Source of the DNA: an uncultured Draconibacterium sp.
Lineage (GTDB): Bacteria > Bacteroidota > Bacteroidia > Bacteroidales > Prolixibacteraceae
Length of the DNA: 64,000 nucleotides
Reading direction: 5' to 3'
Assembly (NCBI RefSeq): GCF_963677155.1
Contig: NZ_OY781884.1
Coordinates: forward strand, 4,150,501-4,214,500
The position numbers and the translations under genes were made by a program. Shown here piece after piece: positions 27,547 to 37,466 of the stretch (positions within the stretch are counted from its first letter, which is position 1; each line of letters starts with the position of its first letter). Under the pieces are notes generated by a model that was not told the origin of the DNA, ran no database searches, and saw only the letters and a program-made list of their open reading frames with translations.

Positions 27547-30318
27547 CCTCTAACGTAGGAGGAATTGCTTCCAACGGAAGTAGGCTAAAAAGTAAAATAG
27601 AGCTGTTGAGATTTCAGTATTTCACTTTTTTAAGCCAGTTACCAAATAATGTATTCATGAAAAGAGTTTTTTTTAGACCGTTTGCCCGTAGGGGGGATTC
27701 TTATTCACTTGTTTGAATTATTGGTAAAGGTAGTTTGAAATACTGGATTTACAAATATGCACAAGGAATATCAGAAACTCCATGTTCAGCAATTTAGCTT
27801 ATTCTGATACCTCTTCAGCTTTGCTGCGAGGTCGTTCATTTGTCTCTCCAGTATCTTTCGTTATCTCAATTGACAGAATAGATGATAAAATAGAAGCGTT
27901 TTAATATGCTGTTTATTTATATGACCACTCATTTCGTAAAGATGCGCTTTCTATTCTGGAATTTGCTCGTTTATATATGAATGGGATGCTCCTCAGTAAT
28001 ATTATTTTTATGTTTATAAAGGTTTTTCAGGTTTGTTTACCAATATTTACCTCTCAAATTTTTCATTGGATCGTTATTTTTCCTAAGTTTGTATTATCAT
28101 TTGAAAATATTTTAGTATTGAAATTGATGTTATACCAACAAATAATGATTATCTGTTCTCTATTTCGACTTTAAAATTATATCGAAGCCATAAAATACAT
28201 CAATGATAGTATTTGGGTAGTGCTTAGCAATTTCGAGTTTAAACGTTGAAGGTTTATCTCTTTTTCCCAATATAATTACAATTTAGAAATCTCGTAAATA
28301 GTAATAAAATACATAAATATGAATGACCTCTCTAACCCTATTCTTAAAATAAGAAAAACTTATTTGATTATTTGTCTAATCCTACTTTTTTTTAATGTTG
28401 CTAATTCTCAAAATGAAGACTATGAGCTGCCATATTCTGAAGGTTTTGAGAAAAATACATTTGAGTGGACGACTTTTCCAGATGGATGGAAACGGGTTAA
28501 ATATGCAAAAGATTCTTTAGATTCATCTATTGTTGCAGAGGATGGAGAATATTTTCTTTCTCTCCAGGTGAAAGGAAATATAAATTGCCAACTTGTTAGT
28601 CCGTTATTTTCATGTTTGGAAGGTGTATCCTCTCAATTTTCTTTTTCTTATAGTACGGTTTCAATTGACAATTTAAAGATCAGTTTATTAGTCCAGACTA
28701 ATGGTGACAGTTGGGAAAAAGTCTGGTCAAAATCGATTACTAACACTGCGTGGCAAGAACAATCGGTCGATTTGTCTCAATTTGCAGGACAATCTTTTAG
28801 ATTAAAGATAGAAATTACAGGTTATTCTGAATCGGAAAGCTTCATTTGCATTGATAATATTGGGCTTTTCTCTTCCTTTTCCAAAGTAGGAAGAGATACC
28901 TTGTTATCGGATAAATCTACTGCTCTAATCACAGATAAGACCTTATTATCTCCAATATCATCCAGAGGATATTCTTTAGGAGCAGGGTTGAATAATATGC
29001 AACTAAAATCGACGAGCATAAGCCCTGATACTGGAGTCGATATTTTTAACTCTGGTAATTATGATGTTTACCAATATACAATAACTGGGGAAACAACTGA
29101 AATCTTAAATGCCAGGCGCTCTCAGGACAATTATTCTATTTTCCAGGTAAATGCACCTGAAACCAACCCGAATGAATCTACTTTGGCCCTTATGAACGAA
29201 CTAGGGACGAGTGGTGCTGAGTTTATGGACTTGTACAATATGAGTTATTCTGGAGCAAGCCAATTTGGGATAAGGTTACAAAAAAGGGGGGCTGGAGTCT
29301 TAAAACCCTTTGTTATTGATTTTTTTGATGGGATAACTAATACAAAGGTTTTTCAAACAGAGAGCAGTCAGTATAGTACTTTCTATGGTGGCTTAGGATT
29401 AGAAGGTAGTTTTTTCTCGATTAATAGTAATGGGGATGGATATACGTATTCCGGTATTGAACTAGAAAGTAGTGAGTCTACGACTTCCAAACTTTGGCAG
29501 ATCGTACATAAACAAGATATTCCAAACGCGCTTTCATTTAACTTTCACAATGGCACTTCTTGGACATTCCCATTGTTGATATTGGCTAATGGACATATTT
29601 TGGCTGGGACTTTTTCCGATTCAGGGGACAAGATAAATGTAAATGGTGCAATCAATGCAACCGGGTATAAAGTAGATGGCTCATTATTAAATGTGAACCA
29701 TTTATCAAGTGGCGATGCACAGGCCGATCAGGTACCAGTGGCCGATGGGGCTGGGGGGATTACCTGGCAGAGGTTATCTGGCGGTGGGGAAACATCAGTT
29801 TGGACAAGTAATTCAGGGACTATTTCCTACAATGAAGGGGATGTAAGTATAGGGACCAATGCTATCCCTCATAATTTATACGTGCCTGGAAAAATATACG
29901 CATCTGAAGTTAAAGTCCTGGCTTCAGTACCGGTGCCGGATTATGTCTTTGAAAAAAGTTATCAGTTAACAACATTAGACGAGTTGGAAAACTATCTGGA
30001 AGAAAACAAACACCTTCCCGGTATCCCTTCAGGGAAAGAAATCGAAACTGATGGGTTTAGCCTGTCCGAAATGAATCTACTGCTGCTTAAAAAAGTGGAG
30101 GAGTTGACTCTTTACGTTATTAATCAACAGAAAGAGATTGAAGAATTAAAAAAGAAGTGTAATAAATAAATTCAAACAAATGAAGGTAAAAGTAATTACG
30201 ATAATATTTACTCTGTTCGTAGGTGTTGTTTGTCATGCACAAGTAAGTTATACTTATGATAATTCAGGTAATCGAAACAGTAGGTATATTCCACTAAAAT
30301 CGGCAGAAATAGAATCAG
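27547..30318 (+). repeat. long direct repeat, copy A
   Basis: Nearly identical to 60606-63378 in the same orientation, about 33 kb apart. It contains a ~770-bp leader without a convincing gene (27547-28318), a complete 616-codon gene, and the first ~46 codons of the following small gene. The leader differs by only a handful of bases, including one extra G in copy B's G-run near 60750. Differences within the gene cluster at 28733-28870 and 29330-29440, with long identical stretches between, which suggests patchy gene conversion. The 65-codon frame at 27977-28174 looks accidental. Confidence 0.95.
28319..30169 (+). CDS. secreted tail-fibre-like protein with choice-of-anchor/MAM-like domain (copy A)
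   Basis: 616 residues. A hydrophobic export signal (residues ~14-30) ends in NVANSQ. A choice-of-anchor J/MAM-like beta-sandwich follows (~35-185; PYSEGFEKNTFEWTTFPDGW, then WQEQSVDLSQFAGQSFRLKI). The middle part (~230-480) is a beta-rich tail-fibre-like region with VNGAINATGYKVDGSLL. The C-terminal module shared across this island is EVKVLASVPVPDYVFEKSYQ, HLPGIPSGKE, LLLLKKVEELTLYVI, then a coiled coil. No T9SS sorting domain is visible. A small T9SS-sorted protein gene starts 10 bp downstream and an RHS gene follows, so the three look like one unit. A surface or appendage role is inferred; the product is not a characterised protein. Confidence 0.75.
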   Translation: MNDLSNPILKIRKTYLIICLILLFFNVANSQNEDYELPYSEGFEKNTFEWTTFPDGWKRVKYAKDSLDSSIVAEDGEYFLSLQVKGNINCQLVSPLFSCLEGVSSQFSFSYSTVSIDNLKISLLVQTNGDSWEKVWSKSITNTAWQEQSVDLSQFAGQSFRLKIEITGYSESESFICIDNIGLFSSFSKVGRDTLLSDKSTALITDKTLLSPISSRGYSLGAGLNNMQLKSTSISPDTGVDIFNSGNYDVYQYTITGETTEILNARRSQDNYSIFQVNAPETNPNESTLALMNELGTSGAEFMDLYNMSYSGASQFGIRLQKRGAGVLKPFVIDFFDGITNTKVFQTESSQYSTFYGGLGLEGSFFSINSNGDGYTYSGIELESSESTTSKLWQIVHKQDIPNALSFNFHNGTSWTFPLLILANGHILAGTFSDSGDKINVNGAINATGYKVDGSLLNVNHLSSGDAQADQVPVADGAGGITWQRLSGGGETSVWTSNSGTISYNEGDVSIGTNAIPHNLYVPGKIYASEVKVLASVPVPDYVFEKSYQLTTLDELENYLEENKHLPGIPSGKEIETDGFSLSEMNLLLLKKVEELTLYVINQQKEIEELKKKCNK

Positions 30319-30647
30319 ATAGTTCATTAGCCAACGAGGCTGTAATCTCAGATGAAACTATCGCCATTGAGTTTGAAGATCCTGCGCTTCAGGAGCAGTT
30401 CGGAGAGCTCGAGGTTAAACTTTACCCTAATCCTACTAAAGGAGCGGTCTATATCAACTTAAATCAATTGCCAGCTAATGAGACTCCAATTATTGAAGTA
30501 TGGTCACCTAATGGAGCCTTAATTGAAAAAGATAAAATTGAGGGACTAACAACACGAATAAATCTATGGGGAAAACCTGGCGGAGTATATATCATTAAAT
30601 CTGTCATTAATGGTACTCCTCATTCCTGGAAGATCATTAAAGAATAA
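30180..30647 (+). CDS. small T9SS-sorted protein with one YD-repeat-like motif
   Basis: 155 residues. Signal peptide ends VVCHAQ. Directly after it comes SYTYDNSGNRNSRYI, which has the YxYDxxGNR signature of RHS/YD repeats. An acidic linker follows, then a type A T9SS sorting domain (VKLYPNPTKGAVYINL ... GGVYIIKSV ... SWKIIKE). So it is little more than one YD motif on an outer-membrane export tag. It sits 10 bp after the tail-fibre-like gene and ~60 bp before a large RHS gene that has no visible sorting domain. It may help display or dock the RHS product, but that is inference. Copy B at 63240 is truncated. Confidence 0.75.
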   Translation: MKVKVITIIFTLFVGVVCHAQVSYTYDNSGNRNSRYIPLKSAEIESDSSLANEAVISDETIAIEFEDPALQEQFGELEVKLYPNPTKGAVYINLNQLPANETPIIEVWSPNGALIEKDKIEGLTTRINLWGKPGGVYIIKSVINGTPHSWKIIKE

Positions 30648-30707
30648 TATGCTTTTTCGTCATCTGGTTTGATTTTCAAATCCTAACTGTTTCACAATAC
30701 CAATACT

Positions 30708-31805
30708 ATGAAAAATATTTGCAGTTGTCTAATCGTAATTATATCATTCCTCCCTTTCGCTCTTAGCGGTCAAGAAAGCATTATTGAATTAAATACAAAT
30801 CACTCTGGTGCAACGCATGATAAAGAAGCTCGTTATGCAGTTCTTCTTAAGCCAGGCTTTAGCTTCAATGCAACTTCTTCAACAAGTTTCTGGGCACATA
30901 TTAACCCAAACTTGGCTTATCCGCCTATAGATAACCTGAGCTATAATTCTTTTGTAGACCCTGAGGATAGAACTCTTGACAAAAGTCTCGAGGTAGGTAC
31001 AACTGCAGGAGGTGCAGGAGTTTCAATATTAGGATCGGCAACCTATACAATCCCAATTTCCTTACCTGCCGGTGCAAATGGTTTTGCGCCTGAGCTTTCT
31101 TTGGTATATAGTAGTCAAGGGGGGAATGGTGTAGCAGGGTATGGATGGAACATAAGTGGACTATCAGCTATTTCTCGTTCTCCACAAACAGTATTTCATG
31201 ATAATCAAACTGTAGGGGTTGACTTGACTAACTCTGACCGTTTTTCTATGGATGGTCAACGCTTAATTTGTGTGTCGGGTAATGATGGTGAAGATGGATC
31301 GCAATACCGGACCGAAATAGATAATATCACCAGGATTACTTGTACTGCCGGTTCATATGGTCCAACTGGCTTTCTTGCAGAAACAAAAGCTGGAATTGAA
31401 ATAGAATATGGTGTAGATGCTGATGCAAGACAAGATTATATTTCGTATAAACATTTAAGTTGGCTTGTAAATAAAATGACTGATGTTTATGATAATGAAA
31501 TTACCTTTGATTATTTGAATGAAAATCATACTAATTATATTTCGCAAATATTATATGGTCCCAACAAGGTTTTATTTCATTACAAAGAACGTGATGATAG
31601 AGAACAGACTTATTTTAAAAGCCAAACTATTGATCGTAGACTGATTCTTGATAAGATTGAGGTTGTATATAACAATACATTGTTAAGAGAATATCATTTC
31701 AAATACAATCATACTTCTTCAACTCAAGGAGAACACTCTGTTTTGAATGAAGTGATTGAATATGGGATGAACAGAAGTCGTTTTAATTCTACTGTATTTT
31801 CTTAA
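30708..31805 (+). pseudogene. SpvB/RHS protein, N-terminal part up to an in-frame stop
   Basis: 365 residues, signal peptide ending ALSG. Residues ~90-240 form an SpvB/TcB-type N-terminal domain: SATYTIPISLPAGANGFAPE, then LSLVYSSQGGNGVAGYGWNI and RFSMDGQRLI. The piece ends NRSRFNSTVFS at TAA (31803-31805). The frame is open again immediately after, without a shift, and continues with FG-GAP repeats and the RHS body, which is the normal order of this family. The two parts therefore are one gene of about 2013 codons interrupted by a single nonsense codon. Whether the stop is a mutation, a sequencing error or read through cannot be told from the sequence. Confidence 0.8.
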
Positions 31806-31808
31806 ATA

Positions 31809-34800
31809 TTGCCCGATCCTGTGTTATTTACTCAATCAAAAATTAACACTACCGATTCATACATTACTTACAAATCAAAGCTACATTTTGCTGATTTTAA
31901 TGGAGATGGTCGCGCAGATGTTTTCTGTTTACCAGATGCAAGTAAAGGGGCAACATGGACAGGGTGGAGAATGTATTTAAATAGTGGTAGTGGTAATTTT
32001 ACGTTTGTAGATTCTGGACCGGAGGATTTTGATGAGGTTTATAACGTAGATTTGAATGGCGATGGAAAAGAAGATTTAATAATGTACGATGATTATTCTA
32101 CTTACGGGGTTTTTTTTAAAAGACATGCGGCGTGGATTAGTACCGGAAATTCATTTAACAAATCTCCATTTTTTAGTGAAGTATATAATGGAACAGAACT
32201 AGAATTTGACGATTTTAGCTATTATGATTTCCCCAATACTGAACCACAATCGCGAAGCTCTGATTCTGATGGAGATGGGAATGGAGATGTTTTTGTCATG
32301 GATGGATATTATAATTGGAAATTTTACACATATTCTATGGCAAGCGAATCTATTGTTTGCCGGGATTCAGGGAGTATAAACGAATGTGATAATATTTTTT
32401 TTGGGGATTATAATGGAGACGGAAAATCAGATATTTGGGCTATTCGTTCAACTGGAATCACCATTTATAATTATAACGGAAGTACACTAACAGCAATTGC
32501 GAGTAATACATCTGTAACGTCAGCACATAACTTCCGGTTTGGTGATTTTAATGGAGACGGGAAATTCGATATCTTTGTTTATGGATACAATGATACAGAT
32601 ATGGCCGATTGGGAAATTCATTTGTCAATGGGAACTGGCTTTGATATTGAAACTATAACACAGCTTAAAGCTAATTTGAAAGATGATAAAGTAAAAGTTG
32701 CGGATTTAAATGGCGATGGTGCATCAGACCTTATGGTTATGGCTGATGAAAATTCTCCATGGATAGGTCACCAATACTATATTACCAAAAGAAATGCATG
32801 GGGCTTTCAAAAATATGTTGACGGAACAGCAGAACATTTTTCCTATAAATACTTTGTAGAAGACTTTGACGGAGATGGCAGAAACGACTATTTATGCATC
32901 GATGGATCAGATATGTCAGGTTGGTGGAATGGTTATAAAGTCTATAAATCTGGCTCTAATAACAAAGTGTTGTTAAAGAAGATTAGCAACGGGCTTAATC
33001 ATTTGTCAACATTTAATTACGAATCTATTGCCGAAGAAGGAACTTCTTATCAAAAAGGAACTGGTGCGTCATTTCCTGTAATGGATTTTCAGGCTCCTCT
33101 AACAGTAGTTTCATCAGTAAGTTCCAATGATGGTGTTGGAGGAAATAGAACAATTAATTATACTTATGAAGGAGCCAAATTGCATCGACAAGGGAAAGGA
33201 TTAATTGGTTTTACAGCCACTACTTCAACTGATGCTGTTACCGGAATTTCAACCAGAAGTGAGTTTGACTATGATAACGCAAGATTTTATTCATGCCTTA
33301 AAAAAACTATTCAGAAGAAAGGGACTACTCTAATTGGTGAGACAACGAATATCTGGGATTATAAAACCACAACCGGGAATATCGGATTCCCTTATGTGTC
33401 AAATTCGGTTCAAAACAATGCATTAAATGGGCATACGGTTACAAATACATTCTCTTATGAGGATGCCTACGGTAACCTAAAAGAGAGAAAAACCATTTAT
33501 GAAAAAGGAAATAAAGATGTTACACTAACTGTTACAAACAATATCATTACCAATGATGTCACTAACTGGCGCTTAGGAAAAGTTGAGCAGGTGATTGAGA
33601 AAGCTGAAGCGCCGGGAGAAGATCCAATTGTAAAAACAACTAACATTACATACTCTACCGATGGCATATTGAAACCCGATTTTATCAAAGTACATGAAGG
33701 AACTGATTTGTATTATAGCCGAGATCACGATTACGACAGTTATGGAAACCTGGTACAGTTAGTTGAGCGAGGAGCAAATGTTAGTGCCAAACAAACCAAT
33801 TATACTTATGATCCGATTAATGGAATACGGATAAAAACCATGATTGATCCTTCATCTCATGAAACAGAATATTTTTACGATGGGTATGGGCGTTTAACAA
33901 AAGTGGAGGACTATCTTGATAATTCAACAGCTTATTTGTACGATAATATGGGGCGCAGAAAAACAGTGAGCAGTCCCGGAGGTTTTGTGACGAATACTAA
34001 AATTGAATGGGGAGATGAGGCAAATCTTGAACATGAACTGTATTATATCGAGAATTCAGGAAATGATAATTCAAAATCGATTACATGGTGTGATACGCTT
34101 GGGAGAGTAATCAGAAGGGATATAAAGGGATTCGATGGGAATGATATATATACAAGAACAATTTACGATAACAAAGGGCAGATTGATAAGGTATCACTTC
34201 CTAGTACTTTTGCCAATACTTTGTTATATAACGATTATACTTTCGATGATTATGGTCGTATCGATCTTATTGCTCATCATTCGGGGCGAAATGATGATTA
34301 CAGTTATGAATATGGTTCTAGTAAAGTGACTCAAACAGTTGGAGAAAAAACAAGCTGGAAAATTACAGATAGTCAGGGGCTATTGACTTTTGCACACGAT
34401 AATGGTGGCGATATAACCTATACTTATTATCCCAACGGGCAGGTTAAAAATATTGCTGCACCGGGTAACGGACAAATTACCAGTGCTGTTACAGCAATGA
34501 AATATGATATTGCAGGTAACCAAACTGAATTAAGCGACCCCAGTGCCGGTACCATTATTTATAAATATGATGCCTTTGGTAGACTAAAGGAACAAACCAA
34601 TGGCCGTAGCCAAAAAACAATTTATAATTATTATGCCGATGGGCGTATCGATAATATTCAAAATCCAGTTACAAAAGAAGGAACGACTACTTATACTTAC
34701 AATGGACTTGAACAACTTACAGGTATTAGCAATCCTGCAACCAACGTTTCGAAAAGTTTTATATACGAAACTTCTGGCACGAAAGGGCGGTTAAAAACTA

Positions 34801-36749
34801 TAGAAGAGACCATTGACGGAAAAGTTTTTTCAACTACTTTTGAGTACGACGGGATTGGTAGGATTAAACAGCGTATTCATCCGTCGGGTATAGTTGAAGA
34901 AAACGAATACCAAAATGGCTATTTAAAAAGCATTAAAGCGAACAACGATTTGGTTTGGCAGTTAAACAGTATGAATGAATTTGGGCAAATAACAGGATCT
35001 TCTTACGGAGGAGAACATAGTGCAATTCATAACTATACAGCTTATGGTTTACCTGATGATGTTACAACTGGAACCATTCAAAGTTATGACTATACCTTTG
35101 ACGATACCCAGGGATGGCCAAACTATCGCGAAAACAGAAATAAGGCAAATTGCTACGAGAGCTTTGAATATGATACTAAAAACAGGTTGGATTTGGTGAA
35201 ACATGGCAGTACCCCATGGATTGACATGGAATACCAGGATAACGGTAATATAATCACAAAAACTGATGTAGCAGGAGGAACAAACATATTCGAATACAAC
35301 CATAGTACTATTCCCTACGCATTAACCGATGTAAATGTGGCAAGTATTATTCCTGAAGTGCCACAAAATATTAGTTACACCTCGTTTGAACAGCCCAATA
35401 CCATTAGCGAAAACAAGTATAAAGCACTTTTTACCTATAACGATGCCAACCAACGTTGTAAAATGCTTATGCAACAAAACGGTGTTGAGAAATATACAAG
35501 ATATTACGCTGGAAGCCGTTATATGGAACAAACCCTTGGAGGAGTTACTACCGAATCATACACATGGATAGGTGGCGATGCCTATTCGGCACCAGCTGTT
35601 AGCGTGAAAATTGGTACAGGTGCTGCAAAAATATATTATTTATTTCGCGACTATTTAGGCACAATTACGCATGTGGTAGAAAAAGGTAATCCTACAAACA
35701 GAAGCGAATATAGTTTTGATGCATGGGGAAGGCGACGAAAAGCTGCCAGTTGGAACGATTACAACCTAAACGGCGAACCAGCGCTATTTGCAGCTCGGGG
35801 TTTTACCGGGCACGAACACTTGTCCGAGTTTGGTCTAATTAATATGAACGGCCGTTTATACGATCCTGTTTTAGGTCGTTTTTTAAGTCCCGATAATTAT
35901 GTCCAAGCTCGTGATTTTACGCAAAGTTTTAACCGGTACAGTTATACACTAAATAATCCTCTAGTATTTACCGACCCAAGTGGTGAAAAATGGCGCTGGG
36001 GCAATCCGTTTTATCATTTTAGAAGATTTATGGATTGGTTAAATAAAGAGGCTGAGTCAGTAAATGATTTTCTGGTTGAACATAACGCGCCATCGTTTGG
36101 TTTTGGGTATAACTCTGAAAATGGAACTTTTCATTATATTGGTAATAGCGGTAATATTTACCATAACGATCCGGGTAGCAACGCTAATACAGTTGTAAAT
36201 GGCGCAATAAACAACGCCAGGGCAGAATATTACGCTTACCACAACTGGGAACCAGCTGGCCTGGATAATATACTTAATCAGCAGTTTGTGGGAACGTCAC
36301 CGTTGGCGGAAGGGGTGGCTGAGCCACCTAATAAGGTTCTTCCTACTGGTGTTTTCTTTTTCGACAGAAATGGGAATCAAATTTATAACTGTTTTACAAA
36401 GGAAAAGGGCTTTGGCTGGAGAGGAACGGATTTTAGATATGTAAGATCTAAGAATATACCAGTATTCCAAAGAGCACTAGGCTGGCAAGAAGAATTTTTT
36501 ACAATTAATAAGGCTTTCGAGTTGAGTGAACCTGCGAGTGTTAGTAGATCTGAATATACTGGACAGTATTATATGGTTCTGCCTAAGGATGGTACTTATT
36601 GGTTTAGTTTTATGGGAGAATGGGGCTTTAAATCCTTTATGCCCAGTCCTCCAGGGGCTCCTTCTGTTGGACACGATCAAGTACATGAAGCGACTTATGG
36701 AGAAAGATGGAAATATGAGAGTGGTGTTCCTTTAAATTTTGATTATTGA
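31809..36749 (+). CDS. RHS repeat protein with FG-GAP repeats, RHS core and variable C-terminal tip
   Basis: 1646 residues in the same frame as the upstream part; the TTG at 31809 is only a possible re-start. Seven FG-GAP/VCBS-like motifs come first (FADFNGDGRADVF, VDLNGDGKEDLI, FGDYNGDGKSDIW, FGDFNGDGKFDIF, EDFDGDGRNDYL and others). A TcdB-middle-like region and many YD repeats follow (YDGYGRLTKVEDYLDNST). The RHS core then reads FRDYLGTITHVVEK ... NMNGRLYDPVLGRFLSPDNY ... NNPLVFTDPSG. After PSGE comes a ~250-residue tip I do not recognise, ending GVPLNFDY. By analogy with RHS/TC toxins the YD shell encloses this tip and the tip is the effector. The tip region is more AT-rich than the core. 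The stop overlaps a CPBP protease gene by 4 bp. Confidence 0.85.
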   Translation: MPDPVLFTQSKINTTDSYITYKSKLHFADFNGDGRADVFCLPDASKGATWTGWRMYLNSGSGNFTFVDSGPEDFDEVYNVDLNGDGKEDLIMYDDYSTYGVFFKRHAAWISTGNSFNKSPFFSEVYNGTELEFDDFSYYDFPNTEPQSRSSDSDGDGNGDVFVMDGYYNWKFYTYSMASESIVCRDSGSINECDNIFFGDYNGDGKSDIWAIRSTGITIYNYNGSTLTAIASNTSVTSAHNFRFGDFNGDGKFDIFVYGYNDTDMADWEIHLSMGTGFDIETITQLKANLKDDKVKVADLNGDGASDLMVMADENSPWIGHQYYITKRNAWGFQKYVDGTAEHFSYKYFVEDFDGDGRNDYLCIDGSDMSGWWNGYKVYKSGSNNKVLLKKISNGLNHLSTFNYESIAEEGTSYQKGTGASFPVMDFQAPLTVVSSVSSNDGVGGNRTINYTYEGAKLHRQGKGLIGFTATTSTDAVTGISTRSEFDYDNARFYSCLKKTIQKKGTTLIGETTNIWDYKTTTGNIGFPYVSNSVQNNALNGHTVTNTFSYEDAYGNLKERKTIYEKGNKDVTLTVTNNIITNDVTNWRLGKVEQVIEKAEAPGEDPIVKTTNITYSTDGILKPDFIKVHEGTDLYYSRDHDYDSYGNLVQLVERGANVSAKQTNYTYDPINGIRIKTMIDPSSHETEYFYDGYGRLTKVEDYLDNSTAYLYDNMGRRKTVSSPGGFVTNTKIEWGDEANLEHELYYIENSGNDNSKSITWCDTLGRVIRRDIKGFDGNDIYTRTIYDNKGQIDKVSLPSTFANTLLYNDYTFDDYGRIDLIAHHSGRNDDYSYEYGSSKVTQTVGEKTSWKITDSQGLLTFAHDNGGDITYTYYPNGQVKNIAAPGNGQITSAVTAMKYDIAGNQTELSDPSAGTIIYKYDAFGRLKEQTNGRSQKTIYNYYADGRIDNIQNPVTKEGTTTYTYNGLEQLTGISNPATNVSKSFIYETSGTKGRLKTIEETIDGKVFSTTFEYDGIGRIKQRIHPSGIVEENEYQNGYLKSIKANNDLVWQLNSMNEFGQITGSSYGGEHSAIHNYTAYGLPDDVTTGTIQSYDYTFDDTQGWPNYRENRNKANCYESFEYDTKNRLDLVKHGSTPWIDMEYQDNGNIITKTDVAGGTNIFEYNHSTIPYALTDVNVASIIPEVPQNISYTSFEQPNTISENKYKALFTYNDANQRCKMLMQQNGVEKYTRYYAGSRYMEQTLGGVTTESYTWIGGDAYSAPAVSVKIGTGAAKIYYLFRDYLGTITHVVEKGNPTNRSEYSFDAWGRRRKAASWNDYNLNGEPALFAARGFTGHEHLSEFGLINMNGRLYDPVLGRFLSPDNYVQARDFTQSFNRYSYTLNNPLVFTDPSGEKWRWGNPFYHFRRFMDWLNKEAESVNDFLVEHNAPSFGFGYNSENGTFHYIGNSGNIYHNDPGSNANTVVNGAINNARAEYYAYHNWEPAGLDNILNQQFVGTSPLAEGVAEPPNKVLPTGVFFFDRNGNQIYNCFTKEKGFGWRGTDFRYVRSKNIPVFQRALGWQEEFFTINKAFELSEPASVSRSEYTGQYYMVLPKDGTYWFSFMGEWGFKSFMPSPPGAPSVGHDQVHEATYGERWKYESGVPLNFDY

Positions 36750-37450
36750 AAAAGTTAATACAATTTTTAGTCAACCCCCAATTTGTTAGCCGAGAGCGGA
36801 TAAAATTCCAGCAAAAGCTTAAAATTATTTTTAAGCTTTTGCTAATTGACATTATCATATCGTTTATAACAGTATTTCCAGCATCTATAATTATGAATAA
36901 TTTTGGTATTAATAAAATTCCAACATTTAATATATTTGAAGGGAGTTTCTTCGCGTCTGGCTTCGGTTGGTTCCTCTTAGTTGTCTTTTTTATTCCAATT
37001 TATGAAGAAATTTCTTCTCGCTTATTTTTAGTTTTGAGCAAAAGGAATATAATAATTTCATTGACTTTTAATCTATTCCTTTTATATATCTTTATAATTA
37101 ATAGTTCAAATCTATTTTATTGGGTAATGATTGTGCAATGTCTGATTTTATTGATGATAGCCATCCTTTTGTTTACAAAAAATCTTTATTCAACCGTTAG
37201 AATAGAGAGATACTTACTCTCTCACTATACTTATGTATTCTATTTTTCTGTAGTTTTATTCTCAATCTATCATGCTTTGGGGTATAATTATAAAGGGTTT
37301 GTTGGTGGCTTACTAGTTATTATGTTGATTTTGCCAAAATCTATAAGTGGATGTATATTAGGATTTGTAAGAATACGTATGGGGCTTGTTTGGGGATTTG
37401 CATTACATGTAATGATGAATGCAGTATTTTTTTGGATTTCATTTTTATAA
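36746..37450 (+). CDS. CPBP-family intramembrane protease-like protein, candidate immunity protein
   Basis: 234 residues with about six to eight hydrophobic segments. The three CPBP (Abi) motifs are present in order: EExxxR in YEEISSRLF, FxxxH in FSIYHALGY, and HxxxN in ALHVMMNAVFF. These carry the catalytic-site Glu and His residues of glutamic intramembrane proteases such as Rce1. The gene starts with TTG inside the TTGA that also holds the stop of the RHS gene, a 4-bp overlap that implies coupled translation. CPBP proteins are known as immunity proteins of some bacteriocin loci, and the place directly after a polymorphic RHS tip is where immunity genes lie. An immunity role is therefore plausible but inferred. 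Confidence 0.75.
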   Translation: MKKLIQFLVNPQFVSRERIKFQQKLKIIFKLLLIDIIISFITVFPASIIMNNFGINKIPTFNIFEGSFFASGFGWFLLVVFFIPIYEEISSRLFLVLSKRNIIISLTFNLFLLYIFIINSSNLFYWVMIVQCLILLMIAILLFTKNLYSTVRIERYLLSHYTYVFYFSVVLFSIYHALGYNYKGFVGGLLVIMLILPKSISGCILGFVRIRMGLVWGFALHVMMNAVFFWISFL

Positions 37451-37466
37451 ACCTGAGTTTTAGTAA

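Noticed and set aside
27977-28174. 65-codon frame conserved in both long repeats (also 61037-61234)
   Set aside because: Conserved only because the whole segment is duplicated; composition is that of AT-rich non-coding DNA.
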